Assembly (NCBI GenBank): GCA_965221815.1
Contig: OZ244915.1
Location: 1,054,001 to 1,118,000 of the forward strand
Reading direction: 5' to 3'
Length of the DNA: 64,000 bases
Origin: JAPOXR01 sp965221815
GTDB lineage: Bacteria > Pseudomonadota > Alphaproteobacteria > Rhodobacterales > Rhodobacteraceae
Shown: in pieces, positions 46,826-55,180 of the stretch
Layout: every line of letters starts with the position of its first letter
Position numbering within the stretch: the stretch's first letter is position 1
Notes under the pieces: model-generated
What the model was told of the DNA's origin: nothing
What the model saw: the letters and a program-made list of their open reading frames with translations, nothing else
Databases searched by the model: none
Made by a program: the position numbers and the translations under genes

Positions 46826-48178
46826 ATGATTGATCTGATTTACGCGCTGGATGGGTTTTTGTGGACGGTGGTGGTTTTCCTGGCCGCGGTGAGTCTTGTC
46901 GTCTTCGTTCATGAATACGGGCATTATCTTGCGGCCCGGTTGTCCGGCATTGAAGTGACGGTATTTTCGGTCGGTTTTGGACCAGCCTTGTGGAAGCGGT
47001 TGGACAGCCAGGGAACGGAATGGAGAATTGCCGCTCTGCCGATCGGCGGTTACGTCAAATTTTCGGAGGAAAAGGCACAAAAAATCCCGACTGATGTTGA
47101 GCCGGGTAATCCGGCTCCGCTTCAACCGACCCGCGCCGATTCACAGCGGGGTCGTGGGATTCCCTTCGAAGACGCCAGTTTGCCGCGCCGCGCGATCACA
47201 GTTGCGGCGGGTCCGATTGCCAATTTTATCGCGTCAATCATCATTTTTGCGGCTATGGTTGTCTATTCGGGCATTGCACGGGACGATGTCGTGATTGATG
47301 AGCTCCAGCCGCTTCCGCAGGGCGGCATTGCGCTGCAAGAGGGGGATCGGATTGTCGCGCTGAACGGTCAGAGCGTAACAGATCTTTCATCATTTTTTGC
47401 CATCGCGGATCAATTGCCAACAGGATCTGAACCGGTCTATCGGGTTGAGCGTGGCGGGGAGCAGATCGATGTTCTCGGCCCCCATCCACTCCTGCCCTTG
47501 GTCAGTTCCGTACGACCGATCTCTGCGGCGGATGAAGCGGGATTGACAGCTGGCGATGTGATCCTGGCGATCGATGGACAGGCCATCAGCAGTTTTGCGG
47601 AGCTCAGTGATGCCGTTCAGTCATCCGAGGGTTATGAGATGGATCTGGATGTGTGGCGACAGGGCGTGATCTTTTCGACCCGATTGAGTGGTGAGCTGCA
47701 GGATATCATGCTCCCGGACGGGCGTTTTGAACAGCGGGTGCTGATCGGTGTCAATGGCGGGACATTTTTTGAACCCGCGACTGTAAGACCCGGACCCTGG
47801 CAGGCTGTCGAAATCGGTATCTCACAGACGACACAGATCATCACGGGGACGCTCAGTGGAATCGTCCATATGGTCAGGGGTGATATCAGCACGTGCAATC
47901 TGCAGGGGCCGATTGGTATCGCGCGTGTGTCTGCCGGGGCCGCCGAACAGGGCGGTGAGTCGTTCATCAGGCTGATCGCATTTCTTTCGACGGCCATTGG
48001 ATTCGTCAATTTGTTGCCGATTCCGATCCTTGATGGCGGCCATCTTGTTCTTCATGGGTATGAGGCTGTGGCTCGCCGTCGCCCGCCCGAAAAACTGACC
48101 CGGTATCTGATGATGTTGGGCCTCGCCATGATCATTCTCCTGATGTCCTTTGGACTCTTCAACGACCTGACTTGTTGA
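46826..48178 (+). CDS. rseP: RIP metalloprotease RseP
   Basis: A 450-residue site-2 protease of the inner membrane. The zinc motif is VFVHEYGHYLAARL in the first helix, and the LLPIPILDGGHLVLH motif lies in the third. Two PDZ domains sit between (about residues 130-290), each with a GD(R/V)I-type loop (LQEGDRIVALNG and LTAGDVILAIDG). It degrades membrane-bound anti-sigma factors and signal peptides. It is the last gene before an 8-kb accessory island that separates it from bamA. Confidence 0.96.
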   Translation: MIDLIYALDGFLWTVVVFLAAVSLVVFVHEYGHYLAARLSGIEVTVFSVGFGPALWKRLDSQGTEWRIAALPIGGYVKFSEEKAQKIPTDVEPGNPAPLQPTRADSQRGRGIPFEDASLPRRAITVAAGPIANFIASIIIFAAMVVYSGIARDDVVIDELQPLPQGGIALQEGDRIVALNGQSVTDLSSFFAIADQLPTGSEPVYRVERGGEQIDVLGPHPLLPLVSSVRPISAADEAGLTAGDVILAIDGQAISSFAELSDAVQSSEGYEMDLDVWRQGVIFSTRLSGELQDIMLPDGRFEQRVLIGVNGGTFFEPATVRPGPWQAVEIGISQTTQIITGTLSGIVHMVRGDISTCNLQGPIGIARVSAGAAEQGGESFIRLIAFLSTAIGFVNLLPIPILDGGHLVLHGYEAVARRRPPEKLTRYLMMLGLAMIILLMSFGLFNDLTC

Positions 48179-48342
48179 CAGATCCTTGACCCAGCGTCGG
48201 AGCGCACAATTCGGTTGACTTTTGATTGACCGGCACTCTCGAGCCGCAAAAGGGCCGCGCGTGGGTTGTCATGGAGTCAAATCACACAGGCATATCCATT
48301 TTCTGGATTGCACAAGGACAATTTGTTTGTCGGACCGATTAA

Positions 48343-48807
48343 TCATCTGGGGCAGACAGCTCCCTGCAGGAGATTTCGATGGTCGTCAGTAAATGTCCCT
48401 GTCCCGTCTGGCGGATCTCTGTAGATTTTTCCTTTTGGCTTGAGAATATTTGGATTCTTGAAGTCATTCATCAAGTCCTTGTCGTTTGTATAGAGCAAGC
48501 GGGCCCCGCTGACTTTGGCCAATGCCAGCACATGGGGATCATCGGACTTTAAGTCCGATGAAAGCCGCTTCATTTCAGCAGAGACTCTTTCAGAATTCTC
48601 CTGACGCACCAAACCTCTACTTTTGGCTTGCTGAAACCATTTTTTAGCTTTGATAACCTTGTCGTTTTCCTCTCCAAGATTTCCACCAATAACGAGTTTC
48701 ATTTTTCCACTATCCACATGCTCCCGAAATTTCTTTGCAGTTTCAAATGGGTTCTTGGGATCGCCAAACACATTCGCAGCAACGCTTGCATCCACAATTC
48801 CGCACAT
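48343..48807 (-). CDS. PIN-domain nuclease
   Basis: A 154-residue PIN-fold protein, a likely RNase. The metal-binding acids are seen in CGIVDASVAANVF (first Asp), DDPHVLALAKVSGARLL and YTNDKDLMNDF. ATG 48807 was chosen because the fold starts there; upstream codons belong to the preceding gene. The stop of the AAA ATPase gene lies one base upstream of this start, so the two are translated from one message. No separate VapB-like antitoxin is visible. The ATPase may control the nuclease. Confidence 0.8.
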   Translation of the reverse strand: MCGIVDASVAANVFGDPKNPFETAKKFREHVDSGKMKLVIGGNLGEENDKVIKAKKWFQQAKSRGLVRQENSERVSAEMKRLSSDLKSDDPHVLALAKVSGARLLYTNDKDLMNDFKNPNILKPKGKIYRDPPDGTGTFTDDHRNLLQGAVCPR

Positions 48808-48808
48808 C

Positions 48809-50131
48809 TCAAAAGCCCAAGTCCCTGTTGACTTCGTCCATGAAAAATTGTCGGTAACTCGGTGGGGCACCGCAGATGTTACCTTCTTCGTCGATGCTGA
48901 TATCGTGAATCTTGACGCCGGGCCCTATGCGCTCAAAAAACAGGATTGACACGTCCTCATGCGTCAGATCTGTCTTTTTGTCCCGCACATCCATGCGGAC
49001 CCTGTCAATGAGATAATCACTGTGGGTTTCGACCAAGATCCGTCTGTTCTGGGTTGCGGCGGCGCACAGGATCGAGCCCAAGCCTGCCTGCGCACGAGGA
49101 TGAAGATGGACCTCCGGTTGTTGCAAGAGCAGAAGCGGGTGGTTGTCCTCAATCAGATTAACAATCACGGGTAGGGACTGACTCACGCCATAGCCCACAT
49201 CGATAATATTGCGCGCTGACGATCCTCCGTTACCATCATGGATTTTGAATTGCAGCTGGAAGGGATCGCTGTTCTCCTTGCCCAAGGGACGGATATTAAT
49301 TTGTTCAAACAGTCCGGTCTGTCTGCCATGAGCATCCAAGGCCTGCTTCATTTTCTTCCACTGCTTTTCGCGATCAAGGTCAAAACGCATGGTAGCCAGA
49401 TACTGAGGAATTCTTTCTTTCGCAGGGTCAATAGATGAATATCCCTGCTCATAATTTCGTTCAGGCCACGAGCGTATGGGAGCCATGGCTACGGGGAATG
49501 GAAATACTTTCTCAATATCGCCGGCCTTATCATAAGGGAACAATGCCAAGGCCCTGATTGTCTCTCTTTCCTTCTCAGTAATTTCAGAGGTGCCTGTTTC
49601 AGGACGCAAACTCTCCAGTGCATCGTGGATTGAAAGGAGTCCCCATCGTCTATCGGGGTAAAGTTGCTGTTGTATCTTGGAACCATGATCGGTGCGGCCG
49701 CCGTACGATGCCCACCAAGCGTTACTCCCGATTGTGGAGCGGACCTTGATGTGGTTGCTTGATGAGCGGTTCCATACCACTGATCCGCTGCAATTCATTA
49801 TGCGCAACGCAACGATTTCCGGGCCGGATGCTCTCTTCCGAAATGTCGCTCGGCATTTCCAGTTCTCAATTTCAAATCCACCGGAGAATTCTATTTGCGA
49901 TTCACCGCCGCCTTCGTGAACGATGTCCTGGAACGTACCAAGATCAAAGGGAAACCTCTTGAATTCAGGTAGATAATTCCCTCTGTAGACCGCATCCCAG
50001 AGGATGCTTGTCAGTGCCATGAATGATGTTTTGCCGGTGCTGTTCTCACCAACAAGCAATGTCAGGGGAGCCAGCCGAGCGGGTTGCTCCGCGCCAAAGC
50101 ATCGGAAGTTTTCAACCGTCAATTTGTCCAT
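48809..50131 (-). CDS. AAA ATPase of the OLD/RecF-like type
   Basis: A 440-residue ABC-type ATPase with an N-terminal DKLTVENFRCFG strand and Walker A GENSTGKTS. The signature motif region is VGYGVSQSLPVI, the Walker B LLLLQQPEVHLHPRAQ, and the switch histidine VETHSDYLIDRVR. It resembles ATPases coupled to nucleases in Gabija, Septu and PARIS-type systems. It has no TOPRIM domain of its own. Its apparent effector is the PIN gene one base downstream. The cysteine-rich middle segment (about 80-150) is not recognised. Confidence 0.85.
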   Translation of the reverse strand: MDKLTVENFRCFGAEQPARLAPLTLLVGENSTGKTSFMALTSILWDAVYRGNYLPEFKRFPFDLGTFQDIVHEGGGESQIEFSGGFEIENWKCRATFRKRASGPEIVALRIMNCSGSVVWNRSSSNHIKVRSTIGSNAWWASYGGRTDHGSKIQQQLYPDRRWGLLSIHDALESLRPETGTSEITEKERETIRALALFPYDKAGDIEKVFPFPVAMAPIRSWPERNYEQGYSSIDPAKERIPQYLATMRFDLDREKQWKKMKQALDAHGRQTGLFEQINIRPLGKENSDPFQLQFKIHDGNGGSSARNIIDVGYGVSQSLPVIVNLIEDNHPLLLLQQPEVHLHPRAQAGLGSILCAAATQNRRILVETHSDYLIDRVRMDVRDKKTDLTHEDVSILFFERIGPGVKIHDISIDEEGNICGAPPSYRQFFMDEVNRDLGF

Positions 50132-50275
50132 TAGGCTCTGACTTCATCAGGATCGTAAGCTCCAATCTTATTGATTCCTGAGGAGAATTCCAGCCCTGAA
50201 TGGTGGGCCGGGGAGTGATTCCCCTCTGGCGGAGTTTGGACCATAATTGATTCCTGATCGTTTTCATCTGGTGAA

Positions 50276-50512
50276 TCAGGCGGCCCTGGCGAGGGGCGTG
50301 CGATTGTCATTGGCCGAGAGGTGGGCATGGGCGTATCGCCGTCTGTGGGTCCGTTGGGCCCAGACGTTGTCAAAGCGTCTTGATTTGAGCCAGGTACGGA
50401 AAGTGAGAACATCCTCCTGGCCACCGGCACGACCCCAGCGCTGGCCTCTGCGCTTGAGCCGGGTGTTGACGATCATTGTGTTCGCCGCCTCCTTGATGGG
50501 GTCGCTGCCCAT
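50276..50512 (-). pseudogene. Transposase C-terminal remnant, ISKra4-like
   Basis: The minus-strand frame encodes IKEAANTMIVNTRLKRRGQRW then GGQEDVLTFRTWLKSRRFD. This is the C-terminal pattern of ISKra4-like transposases. The catalytic core is missing, and the frame is disturbed upstream of about 50512. The family name is tentative; the remnant status is clear. It lies just outside the direct repeat at 50640. The rest of 50132-50878 holds that repeat and a palindrome but no gene. Confidence 0.6.
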
Positions 50513-50639
50513 GGGGCACCAGCATCACGGGCCTTCCGATAACGCATCCGCTGGCGGTTGCTGCGGAAATACCTAATGGCGGTGATGATCTCACTGTGTC
50601 CTGTGTTCTATCGCCGGAGATAACACAACGCATTGATCA

Positions 50640-50671
50640 CTGTGGCGCGTCAATCAACCTGAAAATTTGCG
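50640..50671 (+). repeat. Dispersed direct repeat, copy B
   Basis: This 32-base stretch starts CTGTGGCGCGTCAATCAACC and continues GAAAATTTGCGA. It matches copy C (54894-54925) at all but about four positions in the same orientation. The two copies enclose the tandem ATPase operon. Copy A at 39.05 kb shares the first 22 bases. Confidence 0.7.
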
Positions 50672-50709
50672 ACAAACAGGGTGAGAATCCGAGGTTGTGG
50701 CGGATGCTG

Positions 50710-50731
50710 CCCTTTCCCCGCGGGGAAAGGG
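50710..50731. repeat. Perfect 22-base palindrome
   Basis: The sequence CCCTTTCCCCG followed by its exact reverse complement forms a palindrome with no loop, and it is followed by GGGCAAAATT. It lies between direct repeat B and the 3' end of the ATPase-TPR gene. It could act as a terminator-like hairpin or a cruciform; neither is shown. Confidence 0.5.
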
Positions 50732-50878
50732 GCAAAATTCTGCAAGACGCCCCGTTTGACGTCTGTGACCGTTCGGGCGCAAGGCGGCTATCCTTCATTC
50801 CAATGGGGGAGCCGCAAACTGTGGGGCATGCATTTGATTATTTGTGATGGTGTCAGGAGTTGCGTATGTCAGTCAATC

Positions 50879-53341
50879 CTATGTCGGATTCCCCACCCGA
50901 TGGGGGCTCTCGAGCAAGTCCCGGCGTATGTCTTCGGCAATCTCTTCGACTTCTCGGGCTACCCGAGGATCCAACCCGAGTTCCCGTTCCAAGGCCGTTG
51001 TCAGCGGAAGCAAGACATCGGCGGCAGGCGAAGATTTGATGAGATCGCACATCCTCGCGGGTCCAACGCCGACCGCGAGATCAGTCAGGATAACCAGCGA
51101 CATCTTCGGCAGCATGTTCAACTCGGACAGAATCGATAACGCCCTCTCAATATCCCTGGCGCATGCTTCGTCATCACCTTCCACAAGATGCGCCCGCGCC
51201 CGGATCAGATGCCCCTGTAGTCTGCTGTCCGGATATCCCGCCGACGCCTCCGGCAGCGCCCGGTCGAGTAATCCAAGGGCGGCAATTGTCCGGCCTTTGG
51301 ATAATTCGTGATCCGCCCCCCTGCACAGTGCCAATTCCGCAACGTTGCGCAACGCCGGCTCATCGCTTGTCTCGAAACGCCGGATCACTTTGTCCCAGGC
51401 TGCCAAACCGTCCTCGGTGCGGTTCAGAGCGACCAGTAGATCTCCTTCGCAGAGAAGAATATGTGCGACTGCCGCGACACTGCAGGGTCCGCTTTGGTTT
51501 CCAAGCCGCCGCAGTGCCTTGTCACAAGCCTCAAGCGCGTCTTCCGGCCGGCCCATCCGGGCAAGCGTCACGCACTTGCCGACGAGGGCTGAGGCAACGG
51601 GCCACAAAATTCCCGGCTCGTCGCGGTTCCCGAAACGGCGTTCGATCTCGTTCCAGGTTGCCAAAGCTTCCGCATGGCGGCCCAAGTTGTTCATCATGCC
51701 GCCCTGGCTCACGAGTGCCGCGCCCGCCAGAGGGTGACCTTCAACGTTGTCTGTCCCGCAACGCCGCGCAACTTCGTTCCATAGCACCACTGCCTCATCC
51801 GCTTTCCCCAGCCGGGCCAACGCTTTCCCCTTGTTGATAAGAGCCCACGAAACTTGTTCACGGTCCGCCGGCGCATCGCTTGTGCCGAATCGCCGGTCAA
51901 CCGCGTCCCAGAACGCAACGGCCTCCTGCAACCGACCCTCTTCCGCGAGAGTCAGTGCTTTTTCCATAAGTTCCCTCGCGCTCGACGGTGCCGGGGATGC
52001 CGTGGAGAATTCACGCGGCGGAGACGCAAAGGGAGGTGTCGCCAGCGAAAGCATTTCCTCACGGTGCGGTTCGAGGGACGGCAGTCCGACAAGACATTCG
52101 AACGCTGCTTGGTAAATCGCCAACGTGTCGCCTTCAAACCCGATCGCTTCCCGCGTCATGTGGGAGCCGAATGCCTTCAGCTCGTTGACGGAGTAGTACG
52201 CTTCCATGAAGCGGATTAGCGCATCGATCAGTGGTGCCGGTCCGCGCGCCCGGCGCATCAGGTAGTAGATATTGTAAAGCCGTTCCGTCAGGTAATAGAG
52301 CTTGCGCCGTGCGCTGCCGCCGCTCACCTCGACCGCACCCTTGTCGATCAGACGGGCCAAATGGGCGCTGCACTTGCTGGTTCCGAGCCGGGCCCGATCG
52401 GCGATCTCGCGCGCATTCGCCGGTTTCCAGAGATCGGCAAGGGCGAGATACACTTTTCGCTCCTGCGCGGGAAGCGCATCAAGGTAGCTCTTGAAATACT
52501 CGGTATGATCATCGACCAAGTCGAGAAGATTGGCCATTAACTCACGGAACGACAGATTCGCGCCGAACCGGGCGATTGTGGTCAGCAGCCTGGGGCTGCC
52601 GCCGGTCAGAATCTGCAGCGCTCGGACTGTCTGCGGCGTCTGCGTCTGCCCCGACACGGTCTGCCACAAGGCCGCGCATTCGTCCGCATCAAGGGGGTGC
52701 AGCTGGATCACTCGGAACAGTTCGTAGAGCGCCTCCTTTGGATTGCTCATCTGGTCGAACCGGCTGGTCGCGCTCGCCAGCAGAACGATCCGCGGTTCGG
52801 TCTGCAGAATCTTTCGTAGCCGCCAGCCGGCGTCATCATCGTTCATGTCCCTGAACATCATGTTCATGTTCTCGACGATCAGCACGAGGCGCTTGTTGCC
52901 TCGGTCGGCGAAGTCCTGCAGCACCCCAAGGCACCGGTCTTCCAGCGCCCGATCGTCCTGGATGATGTGCAACTCCCCGAAGGTGCGGTGCAGATCGGAC
53001 TCTCCGATTTGGCGTGGCACCTGGTCGGCCAGCCGGGAGACGCATTCGAGCCAGAACTCGCCGGCGGTCGAAACCTCGTAGCTTTCCTCTGCGAACACGA
53101 CCGGAAAGAAGCGCGCCGACAGGTCGCTATCGCGCACGATCTCCGCAGCCACTCGCAGCAGCAGGCTTGTTTTTCCGCTGCCACGCCGCCCGATCACCAT
53201 CTGATGGGTGTTTGCGCTGACCGAACATGCACGCAGCGCCTCGATCAGGGAGTCGTATTCGGTCGTCCGAACACAGAAGGTGGTGACCAGTTCGTTGATC
53301 GAGAGAAAACCCGGATTGTGCTTTCTTGCGGTTATAACCAT
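50879..53341 (-). CDS. ATPase with winged helix and C-terminal repeats
   Basis: An 820-residue protein. An N-terminal P-loop ATPase has Walker A GRRGSGKTSLLLRV (about residues 50-63) and a Walker B-like segment RLVLIVENMNMMF, then IVLLASATS as a sensor-type strand. A winged-helix part follows (NAREIADRARLGTSKCSAHL). The C-terminal 350 residues contain TPR-like repeats recurring about every 45-50 residues (GKALARLGKADEAVVLWNE, MMNNLGRHAEALATWNE, CVTLARMGRPEDALEACDK). This is a STAND-like architecture: sensor repeats on an ATPase switch. ATG 53341 follows the upstream ATPase gene by 16 bases. Function is unknown. Confidence 0.75.
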   Translation of the reverse strand: MVITARKHNPGFLSINELVTTFCVRTTEYDSLIEALRACSVSANTHQMVIGRRGSGKTSLLLRVAAEIVRDSDLSARFFPVVFAEESYEVSTAGEFWLECVSRLADQVPRQIGESDLHRTFGELHIIQDDRALEDRCLGVLQDFADRGNKRLVLIVENMNMMFRDMNDDDAGWRLRKILQTEPRIVLLASATSRFDQMSNPKEALYELFRVIQLHPLDADECAALWQTVSGQTQTPQTVRALQILTGGSPRLLTTIARFGANLSFRELMANLLDLVDDHTEYFKSYLDALPAQERKVYLALADLWKPANAREIADRARLGTSKCSAHLARLIDKGAVEVSGGSARRKLYYLTERLYNIYYLMRRARGPAPLIDALIRFMEAYYSVNELKAFGSHMTREAIGFEGDTLAIYQAAFECLVGLPSLEPHREEMLSLATPPFASPPREFSTASPAPSSARELMEKALTLAEEGRLQEAVAFWDAVDRRFGTSDAPADREQVSWALINKGKALARLGKADEAVVLWNEVARRCGTDNVEGHPLAGAALVSQGGMMNNLGRHAEALATWNEIERRFGNRDEPGILWPVASALVGKCVTLARMGRPEDALEACDKALRRLGNQSGPCSVAAVAHILLCEGDLLVALNRTEDGLAAWDKVIRRFETSDEPALRNVAELALCRGADHELSKGRTIAALGLLDRALPEASAGYPDSRLQGHLIRARAHLVEGDDEACARDIERALSILSELNMLPKMSLVILTDLAVGVGPARMCDLIKSSPAADVLLPLTTALERELGLDPRVAREVEEIAEDIRRDLLESPHRVGNPT

Positions 53342-53357
53342 CAGCCCGGTCCCGTCC

Positions 53358-54613
53358 TCACCGCCGCTGGTTGAACACGGGCGCGAAATCTTGCCCATAA
53401 CGGCCACGCCACCAGTCTTCAAGCAGACTGGAAACGAACCTGTACCCGCCGTTTTCGGGTTCGAGATACTCGTCGTGCAGCAGCACATGCAGCACGTGGT
53501 CAACCGGGGGATTCCCGTCTTCGTCGTGCGCGCTCCGCCGCGAGAAATGGTTGCGGTACCCGTCGACCGTTTCAGGGCCCATACCGCCACTGACCGCTGT
53601 TGCCGTCAGGATCTCCAGCGCAATCGTGTATCCCACTCTTCCAAGGACCGTCTCCAGTCGGCTCTCATAGTGTTGCAGATCGACTTGCCCCCGAACCCCC
53701 TGCATTTCCTGCATATAGACCCGCTCGACATCGTCCAATGCGGCGTCGGTCCGCCCGGTGCGGCGTAAGTGATCGTGAATCTTGTCGAAAAACATCTGCA
53801 CATGGTGCGGGATACAACACCGCAATCTGCGGCACATTTCCTGCCGAACTTCCGGCGCGAGACCGATTTCATAGGATTCGGCAAGCGCTCCCAGGCAGTT
53901 GACAGCCGTTTCCTCGCTCCACGGTTTGAGATCGTCGGCTGAGAAGATGTTGGCCTGTGCACTGAGCCCCGCTTGTTCAAGCAGTGGCTCAAGGCTTATA
54001 CTGCCCGAAATAACAAACGTGACTTGGTTACGGTGCGACTGTCCCGCCTTGCGCAGCCAACTCAGGAACGCGTCTGTTTCCCGCTTCCCTTCCGGTGTGA
54101 TGCGCCCCGCCTTGTCCTTCAGAAGTCGGTTAACGAGTATCGGCAACTCGTCGATCGGGAGGACGACCGGCCGGTCGCTGTTCGCGAGGGCTGCCAGAAT
54201 CGTATCCCCTCTTTGTGGCCAATTGCCGCATCGATCCCGGCGCGCAGTTTGACCTTCAGATCCGTGATCGACAGTTTCTCGATCCGGCTGCCGGTGCTTT
54301 TCATCAGGTTCGTGAATCCGGTTGCGATCCGATCCCAAGCCGCGTGTAAAGGCTTCGCCTGAATCCCGATTTCCGCGATCGCGTCCGCTGGATCGGCAGC
54401 GGCCTCCAGATCGACGAAGACGGCCTCGATATCTCCCGTTTCGACCAACCGGCGCTGCAACTCCCGAACGAGACTCGTCTTTCCCATCCGCCGCTGTGCC
54501 GTCAGCATGGTGTGGGTTCCCTCCCGAACCCGCTCTGACAGCGTTTTGAGCTCCGCCTCGCGGTCGAAGAAGTTGTCTCCATCGACCCAATTGCTTCCGC
54601 CTTTTCGCATCAT
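53358..54613 (-). pseudogene. ATPase gene with a one-base frameshift
   Basis: Two overlapping frames together encode one P-loop ATPase of about 418 residues. The first frame starts MMRKGGSNWVDGDNFFDR and carries Walker A AQRRMGKTSLVREL. After GIDAAIGHKEG it loses the frame; the second frame continues DTILAALANSDRP with Walker B VVLPIDELPIL and a winged-helix-like end. Adding one G to the run at 54206-54211 restores one frame. This may be a real mutation, a phase-variable tract, or a sequencing error. It precedes the ATPase-TPR gene by 16 bases as an operon partner. Confidence 0.7.
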
Positions 54614-54623
54614 GCCGTTTCTC

Positions 54624-54653
54624 CCAACAATATGGTTGCCAACAATATAGTTG
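54624..54653. promoter_or_regulatory. Tandem 15-base repeats at the ATPase operon start
   Basis: Two adjacent copies, CCAACAATATGGTTG and CCAACAATATAGTTG, each an imperfect palindrome (CAAC...GTTG), end ten bases before the start codon of the first ATPase. The GGGAG ribosome binding site overlaps the copy nearer the gene. The arrangement is typical of an autoregulated operator, so the operon may be repressed by one of its own products. Confidence 0.55.
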
Positions 54654-54890
54654 CTAATTGCCGGTTTTGAAGTCAGGGTTTCACTGGGAATTGTGTCAAA
54701 TGGCACGCCATCTGCGCAAAACGGCAAAAATCAACCTCACAGAGCGCCGGGCGACACAATGGCACATCCTGTGGGACTTGACGTCCCTCTTATGAAGCCC
54801 CGCATGTCAAGCCTTGGGTCAGTCCATTGTGAATCTCCATCCTGGCGGCCGCGCAGAGTGTACACGTGGGCGTCGCGACAGAGCGCGTTC

Positions 54891-54925
54891 AACTATGGCG
54901 CGTCAATTAACCTGAGAATCTGCGA
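54891..54925 (+). repeat. Dispersed direct repeat, copy C
   Basis: It reads AACTATGGCGCGTCAATTAA then CCTGAGAATCTGCGA. It matches copy B (50640-50671) in the same orientation. With copy B it brackets a 4.2-kb segment that contains only the tandem ATPase genes and their operator. The surrounding 54654-55052 interval shows no gene. Confidence 0.7.
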
Positions 54926-55052
54926 GTCCGGCGGTTGACCGATCAGTATGGAAAAAAGACAAATTCATTTCTGCATAAGTTTTGACCGGAGAAGGGACAC
55001 ATCATATGGTCGCAGCAAAATCATGAAGAGTTATGACGTTGCAGCCTATTTT

Positions 55053-55153
55053 TGGGACTTATATACCTGACTCCTCGAACCACTACATATTCTATTATCA
55101 ATTTCTCGTAACCACTACGTATAGTACGATGGGTAGTCAGGTATATAATCCCC
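55053..55153. repeat. Inverted-repeat-bounded element of about 100 bases
   Basis: A perfect 14-base inverted repeat, TTATATACCTGACT at 55059-55072 and its complement at 55135-55148, encloses 62 bases. The outer five bases on each side (GGGAC / TCCCC) are partly complementary. Inside are two direct copies of AACCACTAC. The layout suits a miniature transposable element or a two-site operator. It lies between the ATPase operon and the nuclease pseudogene. Confidence 0.5.
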
Positions 55154-55180
55154 ATTGCATTGGCACCCTCGCACGGGCTT

